Assembly (NCBI GenBank): GCA_011799875.1
Contig: CM022302.1
Span: 324,305,114-324,369,113, forward strand
DNA: 64,000 bases
Reading direction: 5' to 3'
DNA from: Thinopyrum elongatum
Lineage: Eukaryota > Streptophyta > Magnoliopsida > Poales > Poaceae
Shown here: one piece after another, positions 34,401-44,549 of the stretch
Layout of the letters: every line of letters starts with the position of its first letter
Position numbering within the stretch: the first letter of the stretch is position 1
Notes under the pieces: generated by a model
Database searches by the model: none
Told to the model about the DNA's origin: nothing
What the model saw: only the letters and a program-made list of their open reading frames with translations
Translations under genes and position numbers: made by a program

Positions 34401-34944
34401 TTTGGACCGCTCTAGCAAATGTAGAACCAGCACTCTTCAACCCGAAAGGCATTCGTATAAAACAATATGTACCACATGGGGTGATAAATGCGGTCTTTTC
34501 TTCATCTTCTTTTGCCATGAAGATCTGATGATATCCTGAGTAGGCATCAAGGAAGGACAGTAGATCACAACCAGCAGTGGAGTCCACAATCTGATCGATG
34601 CGTGGCAAGGGAAAAGGATCTTTTGGACATACTTTATTGATATCTGTATAATCAATACACAACCTCCATTTCCCATTCGCCTTGCGCACTACAACCGGAT
34701 TGGCCAACCAGGTTGGGTGAAGCACTCCTCTAACCAATCTTGCCGCTTCCAGCTTCCTGATTTCTTCGGCAATGAATTCTTGCCGCTCCAAGGCTTGCTT
34801 CCTGACCCTCTGCTTGACGGGCCGCGCGTGAGGACAGACAGCAAGGTGGTGCTCAATTACCTCCCTGGGAAAACCGGGGATGTCAGACGGTTTCCATGCA
34901 AACAAGTCGGAATTCGCCCGCAGGAAGGCAATGAGCGTGCTTTC
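31493..34944 (-). pseudogene. Pol of C: RT, two RNases H, integrase (few lesions)
   Basis: Open from just after the TAG at 34945 through RT and both RNase H domains to TGA 32929-32931. RT has YMDD at 34351-34362. The first RNase H has LLYLAVTN where the first catalytic Asp is expected. The second has MYFDGAFS, AEYEGLL, RGDSQLV and SIADDLSK. A linker with TGA and TAG codons and a 1-nt frameshift (32650-32930) leads to a nearly complete integrase frame (32641-31658): zinc region HGGVCGSHIG with CEAC, then D-D-x35-E around WGLDILGPF, ITDNGTQFTS and NGQAERAN. TAA at 31658-31660 removes the last 55 codons. Thus RT and RNase H could be made, but not a whole polyprotein. Confidence 0.85.
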
Positions 34945-34947
34945 CTA
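34945..34947 (-). other. Conserved TAG between gag-protease and pol (C)
   Basis: Same context, AAA TAG GAA AGC, as in B and D. The pol frame continues in phase from the next codon. Confidence 0.75.
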
Positions 34948-37802
34948 TTTGTCATCTAAGGTGAAACTTATGGTGAAAGTTCCTCCCGTTCCGTCCTCCC
35001 TGATGGGCACCTTCTTGGTCTCTGGTGGAGCAGCCTTGGATTTCTTGTTCTTGCCAGCGGAACTCTCTGGTGTGTCCTCAACGGAAGCGCAGCACTCCGA
35101 GGAGGTGCGCTTGACGGAGTTCGCGCCAAGATTCTTGCCGGTCTTCTTCTTCCCCCCGGGAGTTCCAGTGGCAGGAGCAGATGCCTTGACGGCAGGTGCT
35201 GCAACTGCTTCCCGGTAGAGTTGGTCGGCACAGATGAGTGCATCCTTCTTATTGGAATGGATAGTAATGACACTCAACGGCCTGGGCATCTTTAACACAT
35301 TATACGCGTAGTGTGATGCCGCCATAAACTTAGCCAGCGTGGGGCGGCCAAGGATCCCATTGTATGACATAGGAATCTTGGCGACATCAAACACCACCTT
35401 CTCTGTCCTGTAGTTGAGCTCGCTACCAAACGTTGCCGGTAGCGTAATCTTGCCTTTCGGCTGGGTCCTTCCTGGATTGACCCCTTGAAAAGTGCTCGTT
35501 TCCTCGAGATCTTCATCAGGAATTTGGAGCCTCTTAAGCACATCCGGTGAGATTAGGTTCAGTCCGGCCCCACCATCAACTAGCATTTTCGTCACCCGAC
35601 CGCTGTCGTGCGATCAGGATGATCCTCGGCGTCGAAAATGATAGGCGTGTTGGACCACTTCAGGTGCTTACATGCATCGAACGATGGCTCTGTTGCATTA
35701 ACTTCTCGCACCCACTGTTTAAGTCGACGGTGGGAAGAATGAAACGAGGCGCCTCTGTCGATGCACATGGCCTCTGTAGCTTTCTGAAATGCTTGCTCAC
35801 TGGACTCATCATCTTCTCCATCATCATCATCTCCCTCTGCTTTATCACGGCCACGAGCGGGCCTCTCCCTCTGTTGCTTGGCCTTGCCGCGGTGACACCC
35901 TCGGCCACCGCGCTTCTTGCCGGACCCCTCAGCACTGTCTAGGGCCTTCTCCTTGTCCCGCTTTTCATACTCAGCTCTCTGCTTCTCGACGAGCTGCTCA
36001 ACTTGCCGACAATTTTGGAGATCGTGGCCCTTGGTGCGATGGATCTTGCAATACTGCTTGCCGGAGCTTTCCGACCTATCGGCAGCCGCCAAGGCCTGGC
36101 AGGAGGTGCACCCGGCAAGTTCCTTGCCGGGGTCGTCAACCATGGCCTTCTTGGTGGTGCCGGGGTTGCCGGATTCCTCGACAGCAAGCACGGCCGTGCC
36201 TCTGCGCTTCTTGTTTAGCCGCCGGCCTTTCCTTGATGGGGTTGCAGCGCCTTCATCTTCTGATTCGCCCCCCGCGCCAACAGCCTCGCCAGGGAGTTTC
36301 CTCCCCTCTTCAGCTCGGGTGCACTTGTCGGCCATAGCGTAAAGCTCATCAATACTCCTGACTTTGTTCATTGCCAGCTCTTCCCGCATTTTGCGGTTAC
36401 GCACGTTCTGATGAAATGCGCTAACGACAGTGGCAGGGTGAACGTCAGGAATATTGCACTGCACCCGGCTGAATCTCTGGATTAACTTGCACAGGGATTC
36501 GCCCTCCTTCTGAGGGATGATATGCAAATCACTCTCTTGGCCAGGAGCTTGGTGGCCTCCAACAAAGGCACCAACAAACTGATGGCACAGATCTGACCAA
36601 GAAGAAATAGAATTCTCCGGCAGATGCATCAACCACGACCTGACGTTGGGCTTGAGCACCAATGGGAAGTAGTTGGCAAGTATCTTGTCGTCTCGGCCCC
36701 CGGCAGCCTGCACCGCAATGGTGTAGATGCTCAGGAACTCCGAGGGGTGAGTCTTGCCGTCATATTTCTCCGAGACCTCTGGCTTGAAGGTTCGGGAATT
36801 GGGCCACTGGACTTGCCGCAGCTCATGGGTAAACACTGGAGTACCTACCTCGTAAGGCAAGTCGCCTGCGTCCCCTGGCGCAGGCTCGTCGACAGCGGGC
36901 CCTACGCGCCTATCAGATTGATAGCGCGCTTCCCGTCACCGCTCGATGGTGGTTTGAGCGTCCTCTTTGCTTCGTTCCTCGAGAACTTGACGCTGGTCGC
37001 GGCGCATTCGTGGATCGGAAGACGCCGTGGAATCATCGTCACGGCCATCAGTCCGCCGGGTTGTCAACAGCCGCTGGTGTCATGGAGGAGAGTGCACCGT
37101 GGTTGTACCACCTCCGGTTTTCTCCACATCGGCTCGCGCCGGATCGATGGACCGCCGCGGCGAGGGCCCTGCCTCCTATGGCCCATCTTTGTTGGCGAAG
37201 CCAATGAGGCTCTGGATAGTAGCTCGCCACTCCTCCATCTTCTCCGGAGCAGGTGGGAAATCGAGGAGCAGCTGCGCACGTGCCAAAGCTTCCGCTGGTG
37301 TAGGCGGCGGCGACAGGTGCGAGGTACGTGAGGTGCTCTGGCTCCTAACAATGTTAGAAGGAGCACCGTCACGATCACGCGACCGCGCGCCACTTCTGCC
37401 CACAGTTTGGCATGCATGCTGGGCCTGCGCACCTTGGGATCGATGCGCAGAAGCCTTTTCATGGGGACGCCCTGAACCACCAGCGCCATGATGTTGCTCA
37501 TCGTGCACGACCTGGGTAGGCCGTGACGCTTGCGCCGGCGCGGGAGCCGCAGAAGGCGTCCTCTGATCTCTGGAGTACGTTGTGCCGCCCGTAGGCAACA
37601 CAACTCCATCTCTGGATCCAGCAGCGTGTGGGTTGCCGCTGCCACTGCGAACGACGCCACTCGCCTGGCTTGGATCACCGGAACGTCGTGGAGGCTCTAA
37701 ACCTCTTTCTTCTGCATCCACGCCATCACCCGTACGCGAGGGCACAGGCAAAACGGACGTGGATGGCTGCGCCGTTGCGGCGCTCTTCTTCTTGGGTGGC
37801 AT
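34945..37802 (-). pseudogene. Gag-protease of C (nonsense codons, 43-bp deletion)
   Basis: ATG 37802 (MPPKKKSAATAQ). TAG at 37176-37178 corresponds to CAG in B; more in-frame stops follow before 36860, after which the capsid-like domain and zinc knuckle (CKIHRTKGHDLQNC) are open to 35592. A 43-bp deletion just before the protease, flanked by CACC in the undeleted copy B, shifts the frame. The protease (MLVDGGAGLNLI) and the tail to LDDK are open in the new frame, ending at TAG 34945-34947. Confidence 0.82.
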
Positions 37803-37865
37803 GATGATGAGGGTGATGAAGAAACTAAGGCGCCGATTACTGGATCAGATTCGCACAACCTCGAT

Positions 37866-37884
37866 CCCCCTACCTGGCGCGCCA
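37866..37884 (-). promoter_or_regulatory. Primer-binding site of C
   Basis: TGGCGCGCCAGGTAGGGGG on the minus strand, four bases after the LTR end, identical to D. I could not assign the tRNA. Confidence 0.78.
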
Positions 37885-37888
37885 AAGA

Positions 37889-38656
37889 TGTCGGCGTACG
37901 ACACCTATGGGATCCTTAGGGACCCCTTTACGGTTCGGCAGGGAGGGAAGTATGCACAAAGAGCAGAACCAACGATCGACGCGGGGCGAATTTACCCAAC
38001 TTCAGGCCGCTGATCAGCGTAAAACCCTACTCCAGCCTTGTTTTATTATGAGTGTTCTTGAGCCCAGGCTCCAGGAGTGCTTGCAATGAACAGTACGTTC
38101 AAAAAAGAGGCTACGCATGCAGAATGGGCCAGAAGATCCTCTCCTCTGTAGCACTTGCCTTGGGCCTCCTTTTATATGCTCAAAGGGGTCACCACAGTGG
38201 CAAAATGTACATACATTGAGGTGTAAAGTAGCTACAGGGTCATCATACCTAACCATTGACGGATTAGGACGAATGCATTTAATGCACCATGAGGTGTCTG
38301 TTTAGGTGTCCTCACTTTCTTGGGGATGGAAAAAAGGGCCATCCCATCAGCACCGCTTAAGCTCTCCTTCACTGGTCTCCTGCCACGCATCCAGGAATGG
38401 GCCCAGGATGCCAGGCTGGTTGCTGTGCTGAAGCGGCGGAACAGTGATAGAATCTTGCCGGGGTGCAAATCTTGCCGGGTTTCGCGAACCACCCTGGCAA
38501 GATCTTGCCGGGGGCCTGGCCTTCAGTCTGAGTGTCCCCTTGTCAATCTTGCAATAATCTCCAACTACTCCCCCAGCAAGCCTTGCCGCGGGCTTGGCTA
38601 CGACTGCCCGTGCACAAGTATGGGGTACTAAAGGCCCAATACTTAGTACACCGACA
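37889..38656 (-). repeat. 5' LTR of element C (768 bp)
   Basis: On the minus strand it starts TGTCGGTGTACTAAG and ends in CA. TATAAAAGG lies at 38168-38176. The first part carries CTTGCCGCGG and CTTGCCGGG motifs (38450-38590). Confidence 0.88.
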
Positions 38657-40380
38657 TTGCCCAATTTCGAAAATCCCCACAAAAATAGCCCCAAAAAAAT
38701 TTTCTTGCAATTTGTTGGTTCTTGTGAGATTTTGTTGTGTTTGATCCACGATTTTGATGTTTGGCAAGTAGATCTAGCTTTCCCCCACCCCCCCACACAA
38801 TCCCCACCACCAAATCCTTTAATTTTGACCGAAATCACGAAATTTTCTGCCACCCCCGTGCCCACGGGCCCCAACCCCGTGAGCACGGCCCCCCGCAAAG
38901 TCTCTGGACACCCCATTCCCATGGACCTGTACCGTGCGCACGGGACCCCGTGCCCACGGGCCCTAGACCCCATGCGCATGGCCCCCCTACAGCAGCCGCG
39001 CGCGCTTCACAGTTTTGGTCGTATCTTCCACATCCGGAGTCCGATTTTGACGTTCTTTAGCTTGTTGAGTAGCTACTGACATCCCCCATCCATATAGATA
39101 GGTTCCCACATCATTTGACTCCATAAAAATTTTGACATCTTGGCATCTTTGCCTAGGCCCTCCACCATATCATCCACAAAACCACCATAGCTTTCCGCAA
39201 CCTAACCCATTTTGCTCCATTTAGCATTTGTGGTTGTTTGAGTTGTGACTTAAGTCTCCTAAGGTGTTTCGGCTACTTAGGGATGGTCGCTTCTTCATCA
39301 ACCACCACCACCACTTCCGCATTGCCATCTCTGACACCACCACCGCATGTCCGCTACCACCATTTGACATTTGACATTTGAGATTTTGAGTTTGCGGTTT
39401 TTCCGTTTCCTAAGGTGTTTCGGCTACTTAGGAATGGTTCGACTTCGACATCACCACCACTCATCATCACCCCGGTTTCGACATCGACAACGACGACCTC
39501 ATCATTATCCGGCCTTGCTTACACAAGACAAACCATTGACGGTAACTTCGACAACACGATTGTATACTCCTTGCCATTGCATTGATAGCCCCGAGCCTAT
39601 TGCGTACCTTACCTATCGAGACTAGCAAGTTGAGAATTTCTGGGCCACGCTATTTGTGCACCTTAGTGATATGCTTACGCCGCATAGCTAGTTTTAGCGT
39701 GCAATCATCTTGCTATCATCTTTGTGCCATAAGTCTCTCCCGTGCATATCTTACATACTTGTCTCATATCATACTTGGCTCGAGCATCAAGCATATAAAA
39801 AAAGAGCAAAAGCTTTTAAGCAAAAGAGGAGATACAAAAGAGCTTGTAAGCAATAGAAATAGCATTGAGCCATTTTGCATACTACATACACTTGGAGCAT
39901 CCATACATATCATACTTGGGATTGAAGACGGCACGTTTACTCTCATAGGTCGGTGCACAAGCGTATCTTGCCCATTTGAGCAGTCGAGCTATTGTCTCTC
40001 TAGCATCCGTGCAACAAGAGCTTTTTCCGTGGCAACACATTTTGTGCTCATTCCTTGGTTGCGCGGATCCCATCTATCTATCCGTGTGTGTGTTTCTTGT
40101 GTTACCATAGCTTTGATCTATTTGCTTTACATTGCAATTTTGTGAATCTTCCTCAACATTTTCAATATCTTGGACTAACATTTGCTTGAATTTTGTGCCA
40201 CTTGTCCTAACCAAGCCACTCGATAATCTTTAATTTGTAGGTGTGAGTGAACAAGTCCGGTACCAATTCCACTATTCTCTCATATCACATTGAGTGACAC
40301 GGGATACATCCTCAACTTTGGGAAACGGTATCTTGGTATTGTTTATCTCATTTCCTACTCACCTCTACTCGAGTCTTGTG
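38657..40380 (+). other. Non-coding leader of element E
   Basis: About 1.7 kb before the first plausible start codon. Short frames only. Contains four of the GC palindromes (38855, 38932, 38947, 38970) in a C-rich stretch, and a duplicated phrase CCTAAGGTGTTTCGGCTACT (about 39258 and 39410). Confidence 0.55.
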
Positions 40381-40827
40381 ATGGATAGGCAAAGCACAAC
40401 ATCTTCGGTCCTCAACCGCATCGAGCGACTCACCATCGACATACGACACACCGAAGCAAGGAAAAGGGACTACCTCAACGACAAGTTGGACGAGCACATG
40501 GAGGACATCCGACACATGTTGGACAACTACAAGTCTTCCTCCCCTTCGTCATCTTCAAGGCGGAGATGCTCAAGTCATGAATCTTCAGAGCGGCCGCATG
40601 ATGCAAGTACCACGCGGCACCATCATCATTTTCGAGACGTCCACCAAGACCATGAAGAGCAACCTTCGGGACGAGAGTTGGCTTCTCTGCCACCCCCGTG
40701 CACACGGCCTCATACACCCCCCGTGCACACGGGCCATACAGTACAGCAAGATCGACCGCAAGACGACGACTTCTTCGACTACGATGGCATCTTCGCCAAG
40801 TGTTCGCAAGGCATCTTCGCCAAGTGA
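40381..40827 (+). CDS. E, first open segment (149 codons)
   Basis: ATG 40381 (MDRQSTTSSVLNRIERLTID) begins a charged, helical-looking segment (EARKRDYLNDKLDEHMEDIR) that resembles the N-terminus of some gag proteins in style only. It then becomes Ser- and His-rich and Asp-rich (DDDFFDYD) and stops at 40825-40827 inside a set of 24-bp repeats. The long frame of E lies one base over, so this may be the true start of one protein split by a frameshift, or a separate small protein. Confidence 0.4.
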   Translation: MDRQSTTSSVLNRIERLTIDIRHTEARKRDYLNDKLDEHMEDIRHMLDNYKSSSPSSSSRRRCSSHESSERPHDASTTRHHHHFRDVHQDHEEQPSGRELASLPPPCTRPHTPPVHTGHTVQQDRPQDDDFFDYDGIFAKCSQGIFAK

Positions 40828-43800
40828 CTTCAAGGCATCTTCGCCTTCGGACGTACGGCATCTTCGCCTACTCCACGAGCTCAAGTCCACTTCTTCCACG
40901 AGCCACTATGACTTCGACATCGCCGATGATCTCCAAGATGACATTTCCATCTTCGGAAGCCCCTCAAGAAAGACGACCGAGCATGAGAAATTCCCTTCGG
41001 TCATGGAGATGAGCTACGAGGTGCCACATCATATGGGCCTCATACAATACGGCGACAAGACTGTCGAGCAAGGGCCATCCCCTTCGACTGCGGCAATGAG
41101 AGCAAACCCCTTCAACAACATGAAGACGGCGCCCAAATGGGACTCTTACTCCGAGTCAAGCTACGACACCGCACATGAGACCTTACCCTTGGTCTCGGAG
41201 GAGAGTGATGATGTGCCATCTTCGGCCTTCATCCACGGTGACGACTATGAGGAGGTTGAGCATGGGACTATCCCTTCAACCAAGGTGACGATAGGAGTTG
41301 AGCATGGAGACATTTGCAGCTACATCTCTCTGACACCCACATATGATGAGATGCCCCATTTGCCATGTGAGGAGAGCCACCACCCCATGAGTGACTCCAC
41401 CATATATGACATTGAGTGCATTTCCTATGAGAGGATGAGTGTGTTCACCACTAGCCCCACACACGAGAGCATGCAACACACCCTATGTGAGGTTGAGAAC
41501 CATTTGAGTGACTCCACCAACCATATGAGTGAATGCATCCTACCGGGAGTGAGTGAGACACAACACTTAGTGAGTGAGGTAGTTGAGAGGGCACGTGAGG
41601 CCACTATGATTTCTAACGACTTAACCTCTACTCCGAGTGTGTTTTCTTGTTTGGTGCTAGGTCTCCTACATGACGACATGCCTACCCTCAACGAGGTCAT
41701 ACCTCCAATGGAGATGACGATGGCCATGGTGGACGATGATGCACCACCCACGTGGTTCCATCATGATGAAGATGACCATGACTTGGTCTTCGACACCTCA
41801 CCTACAACACATGAGCGATGCTCCAAAGGTAACATAGGTGATGGTGCTTCGCTTGTCCCACTAGTGGACTATCTTACAAATGATTGCTTGCATGATGTCG
41901 ATCGACCTATTACCATGCTTCATGCTAGTGCGACTTCCTCATGTCATGACTTACCTATTTATGATAAATATGATGATGAGCATGTCGAATTCCCTAGTTG
42001 TGATGCTATGCTTCATAGGATATCATGTGAAAATTCTATCGGTCACGTCATCTTTGACAATCCATTAAACTTGTCATATGCTATGAGTGAGATCTCCCAT
42101 ATTGCATCATTTCAATCTCAACATAGTAACTATGCATGCCCCATAAAAATAAATCCCATTTGCACTTATGGCATAGATGACGAGATGATGGTTGTTGGAT
42201 TTTGTTTCTCTTGCATTGATATTGCTATGCTACCTTTGCAACATGTATGCAATTCATCACATATACCATGCCATGAACATGAATGTAGTTCCCAAGGTTA
42301 CATCCCTTGTGTGCACCATATGAATACCATTCATAACAATGCTCTAGATATTACTCATGATGCATTACACAATTTGAGTCTCCATTATGCTATACATAAC
42401 AACAAACCTATCATGATGGATGACATGTTTCCATATCTTGCATCTAATTTATTTGAGCATTGGATATTTTGTGCTAACCAACACATGCACGTATGCATCA
42501 TAATGGATTATGTGTACATATACCATGCGCACACAATTTTTCCTTTGCCTTTGTTTTGTGTAGGTACTCAAGAATACTTGTCAACTTCACAATCCCATGA
42601 GTTGACAAAACGAGCTCTTGAGAGCAACGATGATTTGGGATCCCGTGGAGTTTCATTCTCACCACTCCCTTCGCGCAAAGACTTCGCGCATCTCTTCTAC
42701 ATGGGCTTCACATGGTTATGGGTTATCTCCCACTTCTCACTTCATGCCCATATTGCCATGTTCACTTTGCATGATATAACTCTTTCCATGATTTTGCCAT
42801 GCAATAGTAACCCTTGCTTGCACTTGCATATGATTCACCACTCTATTACTACTATGTGTATTTGCATGCTCAGTGGAGATCCTTGTTGCTATTGCCATGT
42901 TAACCATGTGCCACATGCGATTGTTGATTCTTGTGTTGGGAGAGTCATCATGTTCCATTGCTATTTACATAGAACCTCTCGCCAATGCAATGATGATACT
43001 ATGTTCCTATCTTGTTTTCATGCTTGTGCCATGTCATGTGCATTATGTGTGCCCACTATTTGCACACATGACATGATTGCCATGAATTCCTCTAGTATGT
43101 TGCATCTTCGCACTACTAGTTTGCATGACTTGTCTCATATGATTACTTGCTTGGTTGCATCACCCATGATCCATTATTGCTCGTTTCATTGGGTTGATGA
43201 CATATATGTTCATGCCTATCACATGATATATCTCGATGATTGTCACTTGTCTCCATTAGTTGCATCTCTCATATTCACTTGTAGTGCGTGCAACAATTCT
43301 ATGCTTATTCATGCTTGTTTGATTGAACCTAATGTCTTTGGTTGTAGTCGCATCATACGCTTTCATACCATACCATACCTTGTCCTTTCTAATGATAAGA
43401 ATGATAAAAACACTTGTTTGGTATCTCACCACACGGATGATAGGTTTTGCTTTTACGCTAACCACATTTGTTTTTCCGAGTGTTTATCATGTTCTTTCAT
43501 TTCGAAGGATTCACAAGGCGGTACCATCACGAGACATAGTGGTCATATGAAGGCATACATGATGCGCGACACCAACATCTTCTACATCCTCGTCAAGTAC
43601 TTGGATTGCGCCATCACATACACTCCGTCCGACAACAAGTACATCCATTCCTACCATGTACATGGCGATATGGTTTACGATCTGAGGTCGGATCTTTCCC
43701 AAGCGGAAGGGGATGATGCGAAGCATCCCACGGTCATCTCCATGTACACCTTCATTGCACCTCAAGCCCCAAGTGGACCTACCGGACTTAAGGTGAACCC

Positions 43801-44041
43801 GCTCCTCTTCGAGATGTACTTGAATATCCTTAGGACATGGTTGCTACCTCACCAAAATGCATTGTGTTTACTTAGGTACGAGGAGGAACACTCCCAAGCA
43901 GCTCAGGAGCATCACCAAGGAGTAGGAGGACCACCCCAAGGCCACACGAAGGATGAAGACGACGAGAAGCAGCTGGACAGGAAGTCCCAGGTGACCCCGT
44001 GCGCACGGGCCCTCGAGACCCCGTGCCCACGGGCCTCCTAG
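40784..44041 (+). CDS. E, long open frame of unknown function (1,085 aa)
   Basis: Open without a stop from 40577 to 44041; the first ATG in the repeat-coded stretch is 40784 (MASSPSVRKASSPSDF). The N-terminal third is Ser/Asp/Glu-rich with recurrent motifs (HETLPLVSEESDDVPSS, SDSTIYDIE). The middle and end are unusually rich in Cys, His and Met, with hydrophobic stretches such as MGFTWLWVISHFSLHAHIAMF. The last 15 residues read across two GC palindromes. I see no retroviral motif, signal peptide or known fold. Lack of stops over 3.4 kb in a methylated repeat is notable. It may be a gag-like or family-specific protein, or a frame free of stops for compositional reasons. Confidence 0.5.
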   Translation: MASSPSVRKASSPSDFKASSPSDVRHLRLLHELKSTSSTSHYDFDIADDLQDDISIFGSPSRKTTEHEKFPSVMEMSYEVPHHMGLIQYGDKTVEQGPSPSTAAMRANPFNNMKTAPKWDSYSESSYDTAHETLPLVSEESDDVPSSAFIHGDDYEEVEHGTIPSTKVTIGVEHGDICSYISLTPTYDEMPHLPCEESHHPMSDSTIYDIECISYERMSVFTTSPTHESMQHTLCEVENHLSDSTNHMSECILPGVSETQHLVSEVVERAREATMISNDLTSTPSVFSCLVLGLLHDDMPTLNEVIPPMEMTMAMVDDDAPPTWFHHDEDDHDLVFDTSPTTHERCSKGNIGDGASLVPLVDYLTNDCLHDVDRPITMLHASATSSCHDLPIYDKYDDEHVEFPSCDAMLHRISCENSIGHVIFDNPLNLSYAMSEISHIASFQSQHSNYACPIKINPICTYGIDDEMMVVGFCFSCIDIAMLPLQHVCNSSHIPCHEHECSSQGYIPCVHHMNTIHNNALDITHDALHNLSLHYAIHNNKPIMMDDMFPYLASNLFEHWIFCANQHMHVCIIMDYVYIYHAHTIFPLPLFCVGTQEYLSTSQSHELTKRALESNDDLGSRGVSFSPLPSRKDFAHLFYMGFTWLWVISHFSLHAHIAMFTLHDITLSMILPCNSNPCLHLHMIHHSITTMCICMLSGDPCCYCHVNHVPHAIVDSCVGRVIMFHCYLHRTSRQCNDDTMFLSCFHACAMSCALCVPTICTHDMIAMNSSSMLHLRTTSLHDLSHMITCLVASPMIHYCSFHWVDDIYVHAYHMIYLDDCHLSPLVASLIFTCSACNNSMLIHACLIEPNVFGCSRIIRFHTIPYLVLSNDKNDKNTCLVSHHTDDRFCFYANHICFSECLSCSFISKDSQGGTITRHSGHMKAYMMRDTNIFYILVKYLDCAITYTPSDNKYIHSYHVHGDMVYDLRSDLSQAEGDDAKHPTVISMYTFIAPQAPSGPTGLKVNPLLFEMYLNILRTWLLPHQNALCLLRYEEEHSQAAQEHHQGVGGPPQGHTKDEDDEKQLDRKSQVTPCARALETPCPRAS
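40786..40870 (+). repeat. 24-bp tandem repeats in E
   Basis: Unit beginning GGCATCTTCGCC at 40786, 40810, 40834 and 40857 (spacings 24, 24, 23). It encodes KASSPSD-type repeats in the long frame. The 23-bp last spacing and the change of frame near here suggest slippage. Confidence 0.75.
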
Positions 44042-44052
44042 GAAGCGGGCGC
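44041..44052 (+). promoter_or_regulatory. Possible polypurine tract of E
   Basis: GGAAGCGGGCGC directly before the LTR; mostly purine, in the expected place for plus-strand priming. Confidence 0.45.
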
Positions 44053-44544
44053 TGTAGCACCCCGTGCGCACGGGCCCTTCAGGATGGTCGGCTGTGATCT
44101 CCTATTGGGCCTCTACTTCGTGCCTCACCTCCAGCCACCTATATATACTCCTCTCCCTCCTCCATTTAGACTAAGCAAAGTATATGACATGATATATGTG
44201 TGCTTTGCTCCTTGTACCTTCTCTTGAGAGAGAGACCTCTCCCATGGAGATCAAGACCTCCATAGGGGAAGATCCCTAGTGGGTACAAGACCCCATCTAG
44301 GGAAGGATCCCCATCATAGGATCATCAAGACCTCACCTCCTTAGGAGTGGGATGAACTCTACCTTGTGCTATTTTCCCTTTGTTGTCCATGTATCTTGTG
44401 GATCTATGTGTTGCTAGTCTAGTGGATGTGTGATTGGACTTGTTCTTGAGTGTTCCTCTTGTGTTTTCTCCCTTGTGTTCATCTTGTTCTTGGGGATTTC
44501 CCCTCCAATTCGTGAAAGATCGCCACCTAGGGTTCCACCCTACA
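44053..44544 (+). repeat. 3' LTR of element E (492 bp)
   Basis: Starts TGTAGCACCCC and ends CACCCTACA, so TGTAG and CTACA form a perfect terminal inverted repeat. A GC palindrome begins 8 bases inside. A TATATATAC box lies near 44140. Direct repeats on GATCCC/GACC follow (44230-44330). To the right the sequence becomes CACTA coding DNA. No second copy is in the window, so the call rests on end structure. Confidence 0.65.
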
Positions 44545-44549
44545 ACAGC

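Larger units (their letters stand above)
25627..38656 (-). mobile_element. Element C: Tat-lineage Ty3 element, nearly full length
   Basis: About 13.0 kb on the minus strand, same family as B. Order: 5' LTR (38656 to 37889), primer site, gag-protease, pol, convergent antisense gene (plus strand), purine tract, 3' LTR (26317 to 25627). The 3' LTR lacks its terminal 76 bases because B inserted there. No target duplication can be checked, since the left flank is gone. By eye the two LTRs differ at roughly 30-35 of 691 positions, so C is clearly older than A and D. Confidence 0.9.
38657..44544 (+). mobile_element. Element E: unknown LTR retrotransposon, 3' part
   Basis: A 492-bp LTR at the right end, a purine-rich stretch before it, and about 5.4 kb of internal sequence with a long open frame but no gag, protease, RT, RNase H or integrase motif. 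The left part, including the 5' LTR and primer site, is missing beyond the LTR of C. The element is probably non-autonomous. A 14-base palindrome of the type CCCGTGCGCACGGG recurs nine times. I do not recognise the family. Confidence 0.65.
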
